From the NCBI RefSeq assembly GCF_963576615.1, contig NC_088711.1, forward strand, positions 6,758,001-6,822,000: 64,000 nt of DNA, in the 5' to 3' direction. Below, in pieces: positions 47,290-60,200 of the stretch. A program made the translations under genes and the position numbers. The notes beneath the pieces were generated by a model that was not told where the DNA came from, ran no database searches, and was given only the letters and a program-made list of their open reading frames with translations. The stretch's first letter is position 1. Each line of letters opens with the position of its first letter. Source of the stretch: Watersipora subatra (taxonomy: Eukaryota > Bryozoa > Gymnolaemata > Cheilostomatida > Watersiporidae).

Positions 47290-50200
47290 ATGAGTGACCG
47301 TGAGGTAGGGAGCTGTTTCGGTTGTCGAGTAATTATTATGTAAAATCGAATAGATCTATTTTGTGATTAAATCTTTCATTGTTTGATAGAATGTTGCAAA
47401 AAACAGTGCAATTTTTGGGGTTAAAACAAATTGGAAAAACTAACACTGATTTTTAACTTTGCGTTATTAAACAATGTTTATTATCTTATATTATTTTAAT
47501 GAAATGCAGCTTTTAGGCCATGGCGAGAAAGCGTATCAAGTTGTAATATACTAATCAATACATACTAGGATGTAAATAATGATGATCACCGTACCCACCT
47601 GTAATGTCTATCGACAGTGCGTTAAAAGAATTTTGCAGTAGCTAGAAAGAACGCTCGTGTTTAATAACTTAGGAAATTATTTACTGTTAGTTTGTTTTGT
47701 ATGCATTCAAGATACCATTTACCGCATCGTGTGAACATTGTGAATGTAAAAAAATGTTGTCGTTGTGTGGTCTTTTAATAAAATCATCGGAGACACAAAA
47801 TTCAGTAAAAAAAAGTATTAGAGTGTCGTTTTCAAAGCTAAGAAATGAGGCAACCAAGTGAATAAAGTACAAACATTATGATTAAGCAAAACCTTAAGTT
47901 AACAAAATAATATAGGTAAACATGCATTAAGTAGGATAGTGTAATAAAACACTTTGTTATAAATATAACACTGCAGGTGATCTCGATTTATATTATTATA
48001 CTTTTGTGATCTTAGATATACTAAGCAACAGATCAACAGGGCAAATTGATGTTTTTTATACCTATATTGCATGCCTCGTTCATTTTTGCTTCAGTTTTCC
48101 CTGTTTTACAATTTTAGTTAGTAGGTTTAGAAGAGAAATAAGACTTAACTGCATAATATTTTTATTAAACATTAGGAGTCTTCGTTATTCTAGCCGTCTG
48201 GCAGATTTCATTGAATATCAATTCCGGTCTGTATTTTTATTGCTTTTTGTCATTATTTAGGTGCGACGTTTGAGGAAAACTTTTGAATTTGTATATTTTC
48301 TATGGAGCTAATATTTTAATTATGTAGAAGCGTGTAAAGAGTTTTGCTAGCAACCCTTATGCTGATCATAGTTATAGCATTGGTTATAGCATCATATGCT
48401 CATCATAGTTACAGCATCGCTATTTGGCAATATATTTTTATGAATCGTTGTAAGACGTTCATAATCGACTCAAAATTTGTTACTGAGTGTGGTTAGCAAG
48501 AGTTACTTATTTGAACCATGCATTTTATTGGTAGTCTTTTCATGAGGGTGTGATGTAACCCTTACTAGCGTAAATAATCCGAGAACGTTTGCATCGACAT
48601 CTTTTCCCGTTATCACTTATGGTTGAATTTACGTTCATGCTTACAGTAATTTTATGTTAAGGAGTGCACGTTTTCAATGGAAATTTAAGTTCATTTTTGT
48701 CCATTTTTTAAACTGCAAAGTCTATGCTGCACAAAAATTTTGCATGTGTTTAGAATAAAGTGAAAGATAATATATATATATTTATAATGCCCCAGATACC
48801 CCTATACTCTTGGTTTCTCTCTCTCAAGAGTAGCAAAAGAGAAAACAATATTTTTAAGACTAACTTTGAAACTGTAATTATTCAAATAGATTTTTAAAGA
48901 ACTTGCGCCGGTTTGGCGCTTTGTTATATGGAATAATCAATTTTCGATGTAATGTAAAAATTGTAAACTTCTCCCTGTACCATTTTTAGTATAGCTGTTA
49001 TATTTTCTTCCTACTGTGAGCAATTTTAATGAAATGCTTCCTTTTTGCTAACTAGTGGGAGTTTTGTAGGTGTCCTATCGTTCATCATAGGCGAGGCTCA
49101 ATTGATGTCACAAATATTTTACTGGATTTTTGTCCAAATGTTTAGGTTTGTGTAAAATAGTCCCGCTGTAGCTGCATTAGAATATAAGCGAGTTTTTCAT
49201 GACTACATTCATTGCCATTTTAAATACTATTCTAATCCAGAGAATGTGAGCCCTATCAATACGCAGCATTCTAGAATGCAAAACAGTCTGATGAAAATCT
49301 TTGTGATCGAATAAGATTTTCTATTCCATAACTTTGAAAACAACATTGCATAATATAGTTGAAAGACATGCTCATTGCCTTCTCTTAAAAAATGCAAAGA
49401 AGAGGCTGATACAATTATCTAATTATTCCTTATACATTGGTTTGATATCTGAGCATTCTTATTAGGTTGTAAGAGATAGTCTGATGAATTTCCAGCCTTT
49501 CTAATGTGTGCTCTAGGATAGTTGTATAGTTTTAGTTACGGGGATCATTGATCCCAGTCTCTTTATGCCTCTGAATCGTTTACAATGTCTTTCGGTTTTC
49601 GTGGTCACTCGGATATGTGATGGAAAGACACTTTTCCTGAAGGATGAAATAACATTGTCACCTAATTATATTTTTTCATATTTTTCCTAGTCTCACTAAA
49701 GTCAAAGCTAACAAAGACAGGCATATAAACAAGATAAGTGTCAAACATGACATCAACACAATTTCAGTCAATACATATCAGCAAATTTCTTTCTAACTTT
49801 TCCAGATTTTGACTGAACTAGTCCTGTTTAACTAAAGCATTAACCCGAATTTGTCATGTTCAAACTCGCAACAAATATGAGTCAGTCTTATGTTATGATA
49901 TTTTAATAAGTTGAGAGGCAAATAATGTGTTAAAACATCAAATGTTTCAGAAATATAGAGAAACCTTGAGTGAGATTTATTACAAGACATTTATTTGTTC
50001 ACTACTGTGAAATATTAAAGATGACGTCTGGTGTCATTGTTGCAGGAAAAAATGAAAACCTAACTTACTCACAATTTTGTCAGGTTTCTCATAATTATCA
50101 AGATGTGAACCAGAACGAGCATCTGTCTATGCCCATCACTGACACTGAGTTTTTTGAAGTTATTAAGAAATATTGTTATAAAATATATCAATGCAGCAAT

Positions 50201-53200
50201 CATAGGATTTTACCCGTTTTTTTCAATTTCACAAATTACTATTCAGTCTTAATATGTCTAACCTATATGTGTTTGCAGGACAGAAGGTCTGTTAGCCGTT
50301 CTAGGTCGCGTTCATTATCTGCACGGCGTGAACGATCAGGTAGTCGAGGAAGAAGATCATATACTCGTTCAAGGTAACTTATCGTCTATGTATTATCCTG
50401 AAACTTATGAAACTCGGTGCTTAACGTTTATGAAATTTCATACGTAGTACGAAGCAAAAGCTTCACAAATTCTTTACATTATCTAGAATTTATGTTATAG
50501 GAGCGTCTACTGTAATTTCTAGTATTTTTCATCCTACATCCATAATGCAAATGTTAATTAAGATAAGTACCCCAAGTTATTCTATTTGTCACAAATTCCT
50601 GGGACATTATTTCAAACGATTAGTCAGACTGACAACTATCTCTAACATAAAACTTAATATAGTGTTACTGTGACACTCTAGACATCATTTTTCGGAAAAC
50701 TTGCTAGTCATCAGATATACGCATTGTGCTACATCGTCCGCTTCAAGTTGTAGCAACCAATCTCAGGCTACTCCATTTGTTTTGAGTTTTTATCTTCCTG
50801 TTAGTGCCATCTAGTTTCAACCTGTGAAAAGTCATCCCACTACCCAATACTGTAATGCATTCCACATACAACCGACAAGTTTGTAGAGACTGGCTTATGG
50901 CCATGGCTAGGTAGGGTTTTTCACTGTTTCATATATTTTTGCTAATCAAGTGTGTAAGCAATGGAAAACAGCATATTTTTGAAAGGTTGCATGTTGCAAC
51001 TTTCCAATATGAAGCTATTCTCATTTCTTGAAATGAAGTAAAGCAATGCTTAATATCATTGCTTTAAATGAAATGAAGTTTTATGCTTTGGAGGCATGGT
51101 GCACTGTGAGTTTCCACTCACTATTTGCAATAATTTGAAGAGTCTGAAATGGTTGTCTCTATGGTATAGAAAACCATTTACAAGGGAAGTTTGATATGTA
51201 TCGGCAGTGCAAATATGTAAGGTGTTGCATTTGTAACTTGCTTGCATTGCAAGTGAGGCGTATATTAGAAGTGAGTCAACTGTAAAATGCATACAGCAAT
51301 TTCCAAGTCAACAATAGATTACAAATTGTGGAATCACCCAATTACGTATAAAAAAAATCACTTGAAAAAACCTAAAAACGGGATGCTCCAAAACATTAAC
51401 ACATTCATTGTTTTCTTTCATAGTTTTTTTGTTCAAACAATATAAATAATAACTCTTTTGCTAATTTATTCATAGGAAGTCTTCCCCGTCTGTTTTTAGA
51501 TCTCGAGAGAGATTGTCCCGAAGCCGATCGCCCAAAAGAAGGTATATTATCAAGTGATGTCTTACTCTTCAATCACTTTGTTTTCTAAGTTGAGTTTTGC
51601 GAAATGTTTATGCCGTATTCTAAAAAATACATTTAGTACTATACACCAGTTACCCTGATATATTTTATTATGGTATTAATATGACTCCTCCTAAAAGGGC
51701 TTATCCATGCTAATAGTAGTACCATACTATTTCATACGGTTATTCATGCTAATAGTAGTACCATACTATTTCATACGGTTATCCATGCTAATAGTAGTGC
51801 CATACTATTTCATACGGTTATCCATGCTAATAGTAGTACCATACTATTTCACACGGTTATTCATGCTAATAGTAGTACCATACTATTTCATACGTTATCC
51901 ATGCTAATAGTAGTACCATACTATTTCATAGTTATCCATGCTAATAGTAGTACCATACTATTTCATACAGTTATCCATGTTAATAGTAGTACCATACTAT
52001 TTCATACAGTTATCCATGCTAATAGTAGTACCATACTATTTCATACAGTTATCCATGCTAATAGTAGTACCATACTATTTCATACAGTTATCCATGCTAA
52101 TAGTAGTACCATACTATTTGTTAAACAGCTACTCAAGAAGCAGAAGCCGAAGCTATGGCAAAAGTGGCAAGCGACGCTCAGGCAGAAACCATTCCCATTC
52201 ACCTATGTCCAGCAGACGAAGGCATAGGGGCAACAGGGATGACCCTGACCCTAACAGGTGCATTGGAGTGTTTGGTCTTAGCTTAGACACTCGTGAACGG
52301 GAAGTAGAGGTGGGTGTCGGCACACTGAGCATATAGGTAGTTTGTACATTTCTACAAGTCAATCTAGGAATGCTTTGTTTGATTGTTACAGTTTACAATT
52401 GTTTTTTCAAAATCCACACATCGATTTCATGTGTTATTTGGGTCTCTACAGGATCATTTTTTGAAGTTTGGCAAGATACGACATTGTCAGCTGGTTATTG
52501 ATAGACACTCTGGTCGATCACGCGGTTTTGCCTTTGTGCACTATGAAGAAGTGGAGGATGCAATTGAGGTAAGCTTGCATGGATGCATTCAACATTTTTC
52601 TCATGAAGTTGTTCATGATTATTACAAGTTTTCCGATTGCATTTTACAAAAATTATGAGTTGCTAATTTTGAAGTCAATTTTCTAAACAACTGAGCAATT
52701 GTTGTTTATTGATTATCATTTTAGGCCAAGGAACAAAGTGCAGGTGTAGAGATTGATGGTAAACCGATCCGAGTTGATTACTCCGTAACGGAGCGAGCTC
52801 ACACACCGACTCCCGGTGTCTATCTCGGCAAACCGACATCGAGGTGAGGCGTTTTATGCAAAGCTCTTGCACTGGACGAAAGTAATTTAGTGATCCAAAC
52901 TTAAAGGTTGACTTGCAATAGAATTCACATTACAGTTATTTGGTATCAAAAGATTCACCGTGTCTTACTCTGTTGTGTTGTAGGTGCCAAATATGTGGAA
53001 ATGTGATTACAAGCTCTTACAAGCTCAAAAACGAAAAGCCGCCGTAGATTGGAATCTCTTTATTTTGATGACGTAGCCACGAAATTTGGTTATTGTCTTG
53101 TCACGTGATGTTCTCACGTGAATAGAAAGGCCAATAAAAAGCTCAATATAGAACCTATCGTAGCACTAGTTTATGACAAACACTTCGGGTTTTACCAAAG

Positions 53201-55961
53201 ACCCCGTATCAAATATAGATGCTCGCTACTTTACAGTTTTGTTTTGGCCTGGCCTAATCAGCAAGTCATAATCTGATCATGTGACCCAATACTTCGCAAA
53301 TAATTTCTGCAGCGCTTTTCGATTATCACAAGTGACCAACAGGCTCGTCATGATTACCAGACAATGATATGTACTCGTTCAAGCTAAGGCTTAAAAAAAT
53401 TAAACGAATTTTTACAGTAAGTTATAGGATATCACTGCTAAAAGTGACAGCATTACGATGGCGATAAAACAGACGCGTAAAAACAATAGATATGGTTTTA
53501 TAGAATGCGTGAAGTACATTTGTGAAAATATTTTGACGAATAAGATTGCATGAAAGTGTAAACAGAAACCATTTCTCACAACTACATCACATTTGAGCCG
53601 TTTTGGAAAGAGAATCCAAACCATCCCGGTCTCGTGTGGCTGCGATTTTCTGTTCCTTTTTGAGCTTTTAAGAGCTTGTTATCACATTTTCACATATTTT
53701 GCACCTACAACAACAGAGTAAGACATAGTGAATCTTTTCATATCAAATAACTGTAATGTGAATTTTGTTGCAAGTCAACCTTTAAAATTTTTTACTGGGT
53801 TAGCTATCTTAGCTGTGAGCTCATGTTTAGACATCACTTTAATTGTAGTCCCAATATTTCTGTATACCCAGGTAGTTGCTGATTAAAACATCCGGTCAAG
53901 AATAAATTCTTGTTTCATGTGTTTGTGTATACTGACTGATCAACTTCCTTATACTCTAGTCAGTTGTATTATGAAGGCTGGTTTATATTCCATCACAAAT
54001 GCTTAGTCTGGTGGCCTAGTTGATAATTCAGTGGTTTCCTAATTGGTCAATTCGAATCGGTAAACAAAGGCTGTCGGGGAAAGAACATCTGTATTTGGTT
54101 GTCATATGTCACAACAAACAAGCAATGCACTGCGATTTCTAAATCCAATTCTTTGCCAACCCAGATTGTATCATCGTGATTATGTTTAATGGAGTCTTAT
54201 GTGAAAAGCATTATAAAATGGGTTCAATCTAGCACCAATGTTTGGTTTGGAAGAATTAATTGGAAGCATGTGGCAGTCATTTGCTACATGCTTTTCGATT
54301 TGCAAAGCTCTCTTATTGGCTGGTTGGTTTTTCTGACCATGTGATGATTGTAATCATTTTATAGGCAATAATCATGGAATTGTCAATTCATGCATTTTTT
54401 TCAAAAACACATCTAAATGTAAGCCAGTCTTGTGAATTATTCTTTTTTTGATGAGTTAACTGCCTTTGGCACACAGTAACTGCATGTGGTATATAGAGAC
54501 AGGCCAAGCAGAGGCTATGGTGGAGGCAGAGGCTACGGAGGTGGATATGGTGGCGGTGGCTATGGTAGCTACGGCGGCGGTGGAAGATACTCTGGAGGTT
54601 ATGGAGGCAGACGGCGATCTCCGTCACCCTACCGCAGGCGTTCCTATGACAGACGTTCCCCATCTCCATACAGAGGCCGGCGATATTCCCGCTCAAGGAG
54701 TAGATCATACTCTCCCAGTAAGTGTTTTACTTACTGTCCTATGCAATCATCAGTTCTAATGTCACCACTTAGACATTGCAGACTTTTTAAACTGCATATT
54801 GCTGCTGTGAATTAGACACTTGTCTTAGATCATGAATTTAATTAACTGCTAACATGACAAAATTAAGACTGATTTCTTTTAATACAGTTGTTCTAGCTAA
54901 AAATATATAGGCTGTTTAGCCCAATTCGGTTAAGAGTGTAAAATGCTTACACACAGCACCACTAAATCTGATTTGATCTCTTGTGAGTTGTGATCTCTTT
55001 TCTCTTGTGAGTTGGCTTACTTTTAACTCCTATAATTTTATTGACCAACTTCGTCCGTGTAGTTATCCTACCATTAAAACCTATAGAGTTCAACAAACCA
55101 TGGCGCGAAAAATTATGTCGTTTTGATGTTTGCTTTATGTGCCAAAATTTTTGTATTTTGACGCAAATGTTTCTACAAAAATACATCGTATTTAATTTTA
55201 TTCGTTCCACTGCCAAAAAACTTGGCGATCAAAACTTGATGCAATTAACCCAAATTGTGGTCGTTAGGTTTTTGATCGTGGGGTGGCAATAATGATATAT
55301 CTAGGTAAAATATAAACTATTTTATATTTTTTGTTATCACTTGTTATTTTTTACATTTTATTTTTATTAGCCCTTTCCCTTACAGTCCTGCAATGTTTCG
55401 GGAGGTTTCTTAAGACATATGTATAAAATTGAATATTTGTTGACGTTTTATGAGGAGAGAATAGTAAGTAGAGGTTTGATAGCGTGTAAATTCTTAAACA
55501 AGACAAAATATCATAAATGTTAGTTTTGTTTTTTATCCTTTTATTAACTTGGTCTTCTAAGTAGGTTCTACAAACTTAAAAAACAACTCAATGTTAAATG
55601 ACAGCTTACAAACTTCCTAAATTCTTAATATAAATCCTTAAGCATATTACCAAATGGGGAAATTGAGAGTTGGCAATGGTTTACTATGTTAAACAACTTG
55701 ATAATGTCGACTTTCAGTCCGTTAAGTCTAAACGTGTTAAGCAAGGCTGTAGTTTTCATATCTACTCACACCAGTGAGTTTCTCGACTAATGCCCATGTG
55801 CAGTTTAATAAATCCTGAACAAAAATTACTGGTGTTTTAACAGTTCAGGTTCGTCTGTCAGATTGTCAGGAATAAGCAACCCATTGAATCCCCGAGCAAT
55901 TATAGAATCTTGTGTGTCAGCCTTTAACTTTGCTCTGGTTTTTTTAGGGCGATACTACTAA
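47290..55961 (+). CDS. TRA2: Transformer-2 splicing regulator (8 coding exons, 275 aa)
   Basis: SR-like nuclear protein that binds GAA-type exonic enhancers and activates splice sites. Coding exons: 47290-47304, 50279-50373, 51476-51541, 52129-52309, 52452-52568, 52725-52843, 54497-54717 and 55948-55961, all GT-AG and in frame (828 nt, TAA stop). RS1 spans about residues 6-95 ([23 protein letters not shown]). The RRM spans about 103-178, with RNP2-like CIGVFGL at 103-109 and RNP1 RGFAFVHY at 143-150. The Tra2 linker [15 protein letters not shown] follows at 182-196, then a Gly-Tyr-rich stretch (about 204-231) and RS2 (about 233-271). Exon 1 codes only MSDRE and exon 8 only finishes RRYY, as expected from the family's short conserved ends. 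The exon 7 acceptor is at 54496; the AG two bases later loses the RS frame. Intron 3 ends in a minisatellite and intron 6 holds a TTAA element. Confidence 0.95.
47305..50278. other. Transformer-2 intron 1 (2.97 kb)
   Basis: No repeat element recognised. The first coding exon has only 15 bases, so this intron separates almost the entire protein from its start codon. A GAAGAG-rich spot at about 49395 is the only purine-rich enhancer-like patch noted. Confidence 0.5.
51701..52120. repeat. 39-bp minisatellite ending at a Transformer-2 splice acceptor
   Basis: About eleven units of CATGCTAATAGTAGTACCAT + ACTATTTCATACGGTTATC. The last unit runs into TTTGTTAAACAG, the acceptor of exon 4 at 52129. 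The 39-bp length is a multiple of three, so all frames stay open for long stretches, but the peptides ([13 protein letters not shown] repeated) are only a by-product. Confidence 0.95.
52905..53781. mobile_element. TTAA-flanked foldback element (877 bp) in Transformer-2 intron 6
   Basis: Inverted repeats of about 120 bp: left AGGTTGACTTGCAATAGAAT..., right the reverse complement (TTGCAAGTCAACCT at the end). Shared inner words are ACATTACAGTTATTTG, AAGATTCAC and GTCTTACTCTGTTG. TTAA stands on both sides (52901-52904, 53782-53785), the target used by piggyBac-type elements. Partial relatives lie at 1-674 and 12339-12419. No coding capacity. Confidence 0.85.
54005..54070 (+). repeat. Possible tRNA-derived SINE head in Transformer-2 intron 6
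   Basis: TGGCCTAGTTGATAA resembles an A box and AATTCGAATC about 40 bp downstream resembles a B box, as in RNA polymerase III promoters. No complete cloverleaf, poly(A) tail or duplication is visible. Confidence 0.3.
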
Positions 55962-57267
55962 GCCATTGGTCCAGTTGTAAAGATTTCATGTCTGACACTC
56001 GCGTCAGCGTTCTTTTCTCCCAAGCCCGGCGTGAGGTATAAACCAATTAGCACATTTCATTTTCGTCACAAACATTCAAGACTTTCTCAAGCTCGCCTAC
56101 CCTTGTGTATATGATATGTTCAAATTGTATTCTGTAATTCGCAACACAAATGTATTTTTACTTGGCTGAGCTCTATTATGATCTGTATTTGGTTTTCTCT
56201 CTGTACATACATAACAATGTAAATTCTCTCACATCTGACACATGTTCTCTTGTTATCTTAGCCAGAAATGACATGAAGTAAGAAACTAGAAGTTGAAGAA
56301 TTTGTTGAGAATGAATTGAAGAGAGAAAATAATGAAAATTATATGAAGACAGAATTCTGAATAAGGGAGGCTCTGAAAGAGAGTTGGAAGAACTCTGGAG
56401 CGAAGACATTTTTGCGCATTGATGTATCGCTTCTGTGGCGAGGCAATGCAGGTGTTTGTAGAAGCACTGAATGCAATGTCTGAGAAAGTACTTTCTCTTC
56501 ATCTTCTCCCTTATTTCCCATACAGTTGATCAACTGTTGAGATTTACTTACCCCTGTTAGAGCAACCTGGCAATATTGCGGTGAACCCAGACCAAATCAA
56601 ATTTAGGTAGCTCAAATCCCGTTTGGTGTGCTTGCAGAGACTAGTAGAATCCTCATATGATAGTGGATATCTTAGTTTATAAAACAACAAATTCTAATGC
56701 ATGCGCCTCGGTCATGTCGTTACGGTTAGCAACCACCAGCCCTTATATCTGCACCATTTTTAGCTAGGTAAGTATCTCTTATCTACATACAACACACAGA
56801 CGAAAGAAGGTAAGCTAGCTAAACTAGGATGCATTTGCATATTTAAGCTGGACTATAATTTCAGCTCGATTAGCTACGTAGCTGTAGGAATATTTTCCTC
56901 GTATAAATGTAACAATAATCTTGGATAAACTGATTGTATGGTAAATGATTGTTATTTAGGCTTGTTGTGCACAGGTATAAAAAGTCATTCGTTTAGCAAT
57001 AAGCAACAGGCCTAGCACTGAGGTATTCCACGATCTGCCAGTATTCGATGGAATGATATGAATCAATGAAATAAACAATACATATGATTACAAAAATCTA
57101 GATAAAGATCAATAATAAACTGGACAAATAGTTGGTCCTTTTTTCTGTTAGTTGATATGACAATCAATAATCTTTTGAGAGGAAAATAATTAATCTTAAC
57201 CGGTAAAACCTTTTCATGAAGTGAAGTAGGACACATCAAAAAATTGGTGAACAACAAGATAAGACAT
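55962..57267. other. Convergent intergenic region between Transformer-2 and the lyase
   Basis: Should hold both 3' UTRs. An AATAAA at about 57070 on the + strand is far from the Transformer-2 stop; no clear hexamer was found for the lyase. ORFs at 56176-56533 are not supported as genes. Confidence 0.4.
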
Positions 57268-60200
57268 TCACATGTAGACTTTGCTAAAGTATTCTTTGAC
57301 AAAATCGTCAACGATCGTTTGGTCGGGTATCTTGGCAATCATTCCATACATGGCTGCTGCTTGACCAGCTTTTGGTTTAACATCCTAAAAGAAAGATTGT
57401 TGTCATAATGCCGCATTTAAAATAATGGCAGGCAGAGTTGAGCACTTCGTAGATCTAGTCATCAAAGCTTACATAAGGCAAGACCATTCTTTTTGGTCCA
57501 AAGCATTTGTATCCCTGGCCTCACTACACAAACTGAATCTATGCTGCGTTCTCAGTTTTCTTTGTAAATTGGACTCATTTTAAAATGAGGTCTGTCATTT
57601 TGAAGCTCACAAAAAAATGATGCTCATCTACAAAGTAAGCTTTTTCCCCACCAGGCAGCATTCATCGTTTGCTCACTTAACGATGTGATTGCACCATTGA
57701 GGTCATACAAATGAAATTAAGACCAATATATAAGACTAAAACATCAGCTACAATTTGATGTCATTTTTGTCTTTGTAGACTAGCCCTGTCCAGAGATGTA
57801 GCGTTGGAATGAGTCATTTTTTCAAACGCTCAGGTTCAAGTGGGCGCTTCATTAGTGACGTATATAGTGAGCGCAGATGAAAAGCGTCTATGCGATAAAT
57901 ACCGGTACATGATCTTTTATTTAGCCAATCATCAGCACAAAATTGTCGTGTAGGCAGTACTGACATCAAATTTTTAAAATTTGGTGCAACTAGATCGTGA
58001 AAGCTACCTAATTAAAAATGTGGCCATTATCTAATTGTAGGATATTAAATACCCTAGGACACTGATATTTCGCTAGTATTTAGTTTCGTGAGTAGTATAC
58101 AGAGTAAAATTTCGCCTCAACTTAATTTCGCAGCTCTGATGAGTGCGAAAATATAGTGATGTGAAAATAAATGCAGTGGAACAAACATAATTAGATTTTT
58201 CAGGTTCAGTTCACCGATAAGAAAAATTTCGATTTGGGACTAGTTTGTAATTGTGAACCGCAGGTAGAATGGTGTTCGATGATAGTAATGCAATTCGATC
58301 GCTTGCTGCCATTTGTTTCTTGGACTATCAATGAACAAAGCTATTTAATTTCGTGTTTTCGTTCGTTATGATAGTTTAGTTTCGCACATGAAATTTTCGC
58401 AAGAGATGAAAATGCGAAAGTTAGATGAAGCGAATACATAAGTGTCCTAGGGTAATTTAGAATTATATCAATGGCTACTCAGTTTATAAGGATTGCTCTA
58501 TTATAAAAACAAGTTCGGTTACATAATTCTATGTGCGATTCTAGACGTTCCTTAACAAGTAAGTCCGATATATCGCCTGTATCAAAGATTGTTACCTACC
58601 CAGCTAGCTTGGCATGCAGCTGAAAGGCTCTCTAGTAATGTCTTCTCTTGGCCAATATGCTGCGGTAAGATTGAGAAATGTATGCTATCTGGTAACTGTT
58701 GCCTTTCCATTCTCCATCCTATGGTTAAAAAAAGTTACAGTCGATTAGAACAACTACATCCAACTGATTCATACATTTTTATTTGTAAGGTTGAGGAATA
58801 ACTGGAGACTACGTCATATTTTCTCCTGTCTTTAGCAAATGCTAGTAGCTCATCTGGAAAGCTTCAATGGTGTACAATTATACAAGTACAAGAATGTGTT
58901 ACTGCCAATTGGCGTGATGATGAACGCTTTGGCAGACAATCTGTAAATGTAGGCATGATGCTGCTTTATTAACAAATCAGAATGACTTCTACATCGTACG
59001 CGTTGGTACAGTATATATTGTGTCATATATATACTGATTAATTAGTACCTTTCTTCTCCATCTCATCAGCAACTACCAAAATATGCAGTTGTTCTGTAGT
59101 CGATCTGATGGCGAAACAGTTCATTACTGGCCTTCCAATCACCTCTATTCCCTGAAAGACAAGTGGGAATTTCATAGGCCTCGAAGGAGCTCAATTAACA
59201 GTCCAATGAGAGTTCTATCAAACATTTTTTATTTGCTATGGTACAATACAGATTTGATAGAATGATTAATAATGCGCAAACCTTAATGCTATTTGCTCCA
59301 TCTATCAAGATCTTCACAGTGTCTTGAAGCTTTTGAGCAATTTTCATGTAGCCATCTTGTCCAAGATGTTTAAGAGTCACCCAAGCGGCAGCCATTGCAG
59401 CCCCTGTATCCACGGAGGAAACAATAAGCATTGTAATATAACTTTTAGTGCACACCAGTAAGATACGCCGTTCAACAGCAGAATGGATTCACTAATAAAA
59501 TTGCTTAGCTTTTTAAATATCAGCAACTATGAACAAGGATAAATTAGACAGGCACCATAATGGATGACTAGAGACGTGATGCATTTTTTTAATAACTCAA
59601 GCTGATACACATTTTTGCAAATATCGACATTTGCCATATAATAAAATAATTGAATGACGACAATAATAATTTGTATTTTCAGCCGAGTACAGACAAACTA
59701 GACTGTTTTGTAAACTTTTAATTTAACCGTGAAGGGCAATGGATACAGTAATAAGCTAAATCAGGCGTGCGGAAAGACGAGAGCGTATGACCAAGCCTCA
59801 TGTGCATTGTGTAGGATTTGTAAAGAGCAATGAACTTTGGACTGGTTTATGAATTTGTGGCAAAGCAAAGGTTTGTAAACTTGACATATCACTTGTGGAC
59901 TTTGGATTATTGCCCTATCTTAACTGAAAGTACAAAAAATGTGAGAAAACAACAATAGTGAGACTTGTACACATGTTCTAGTTTATAGCAATGGGTATCA
60001 GATCTGGCCTATTATTTAGACCCATTGTAAATAGAAGTTTTCACTTCTAGGTTTTAGTTGTGCTATAGGGTGCATTACTATTAATTAGGCGACGAATTGT
60101 GGTTTGCAGTTTGCCATGATAAAGCAACAGCTGCACATTTGCCAGACTATGTTTGTGTGCAAACACAAGTACAGATAACTTCATTTCTAGGACTAGTGGT

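Noticed and set aside
49970-50278. Upstream extension of Transformer-2 exon 2 as coding sequence
   Set aside because: The ORF continues into intron 1 only by chance: a clear TTTGCAG acceptor precedes GACAGAAGG, and MSDRE from 47290 joins it in phase.
51707-52336. Long overlapping ORFs with MLIVVPYYF repeats upstream of Transformer-2 exon 4
   Set aside because: They are the translation of a 39-bp minisatellite, whose length is a multiple of three. Only the part from 52129 is exon.
58589-58960. + strand ORFs and exon-like text across the lyase region
   Set aside because: The - strand of 58600-58718 encodes a lyase exon that fits in phase; the + strand text has no partner exons.
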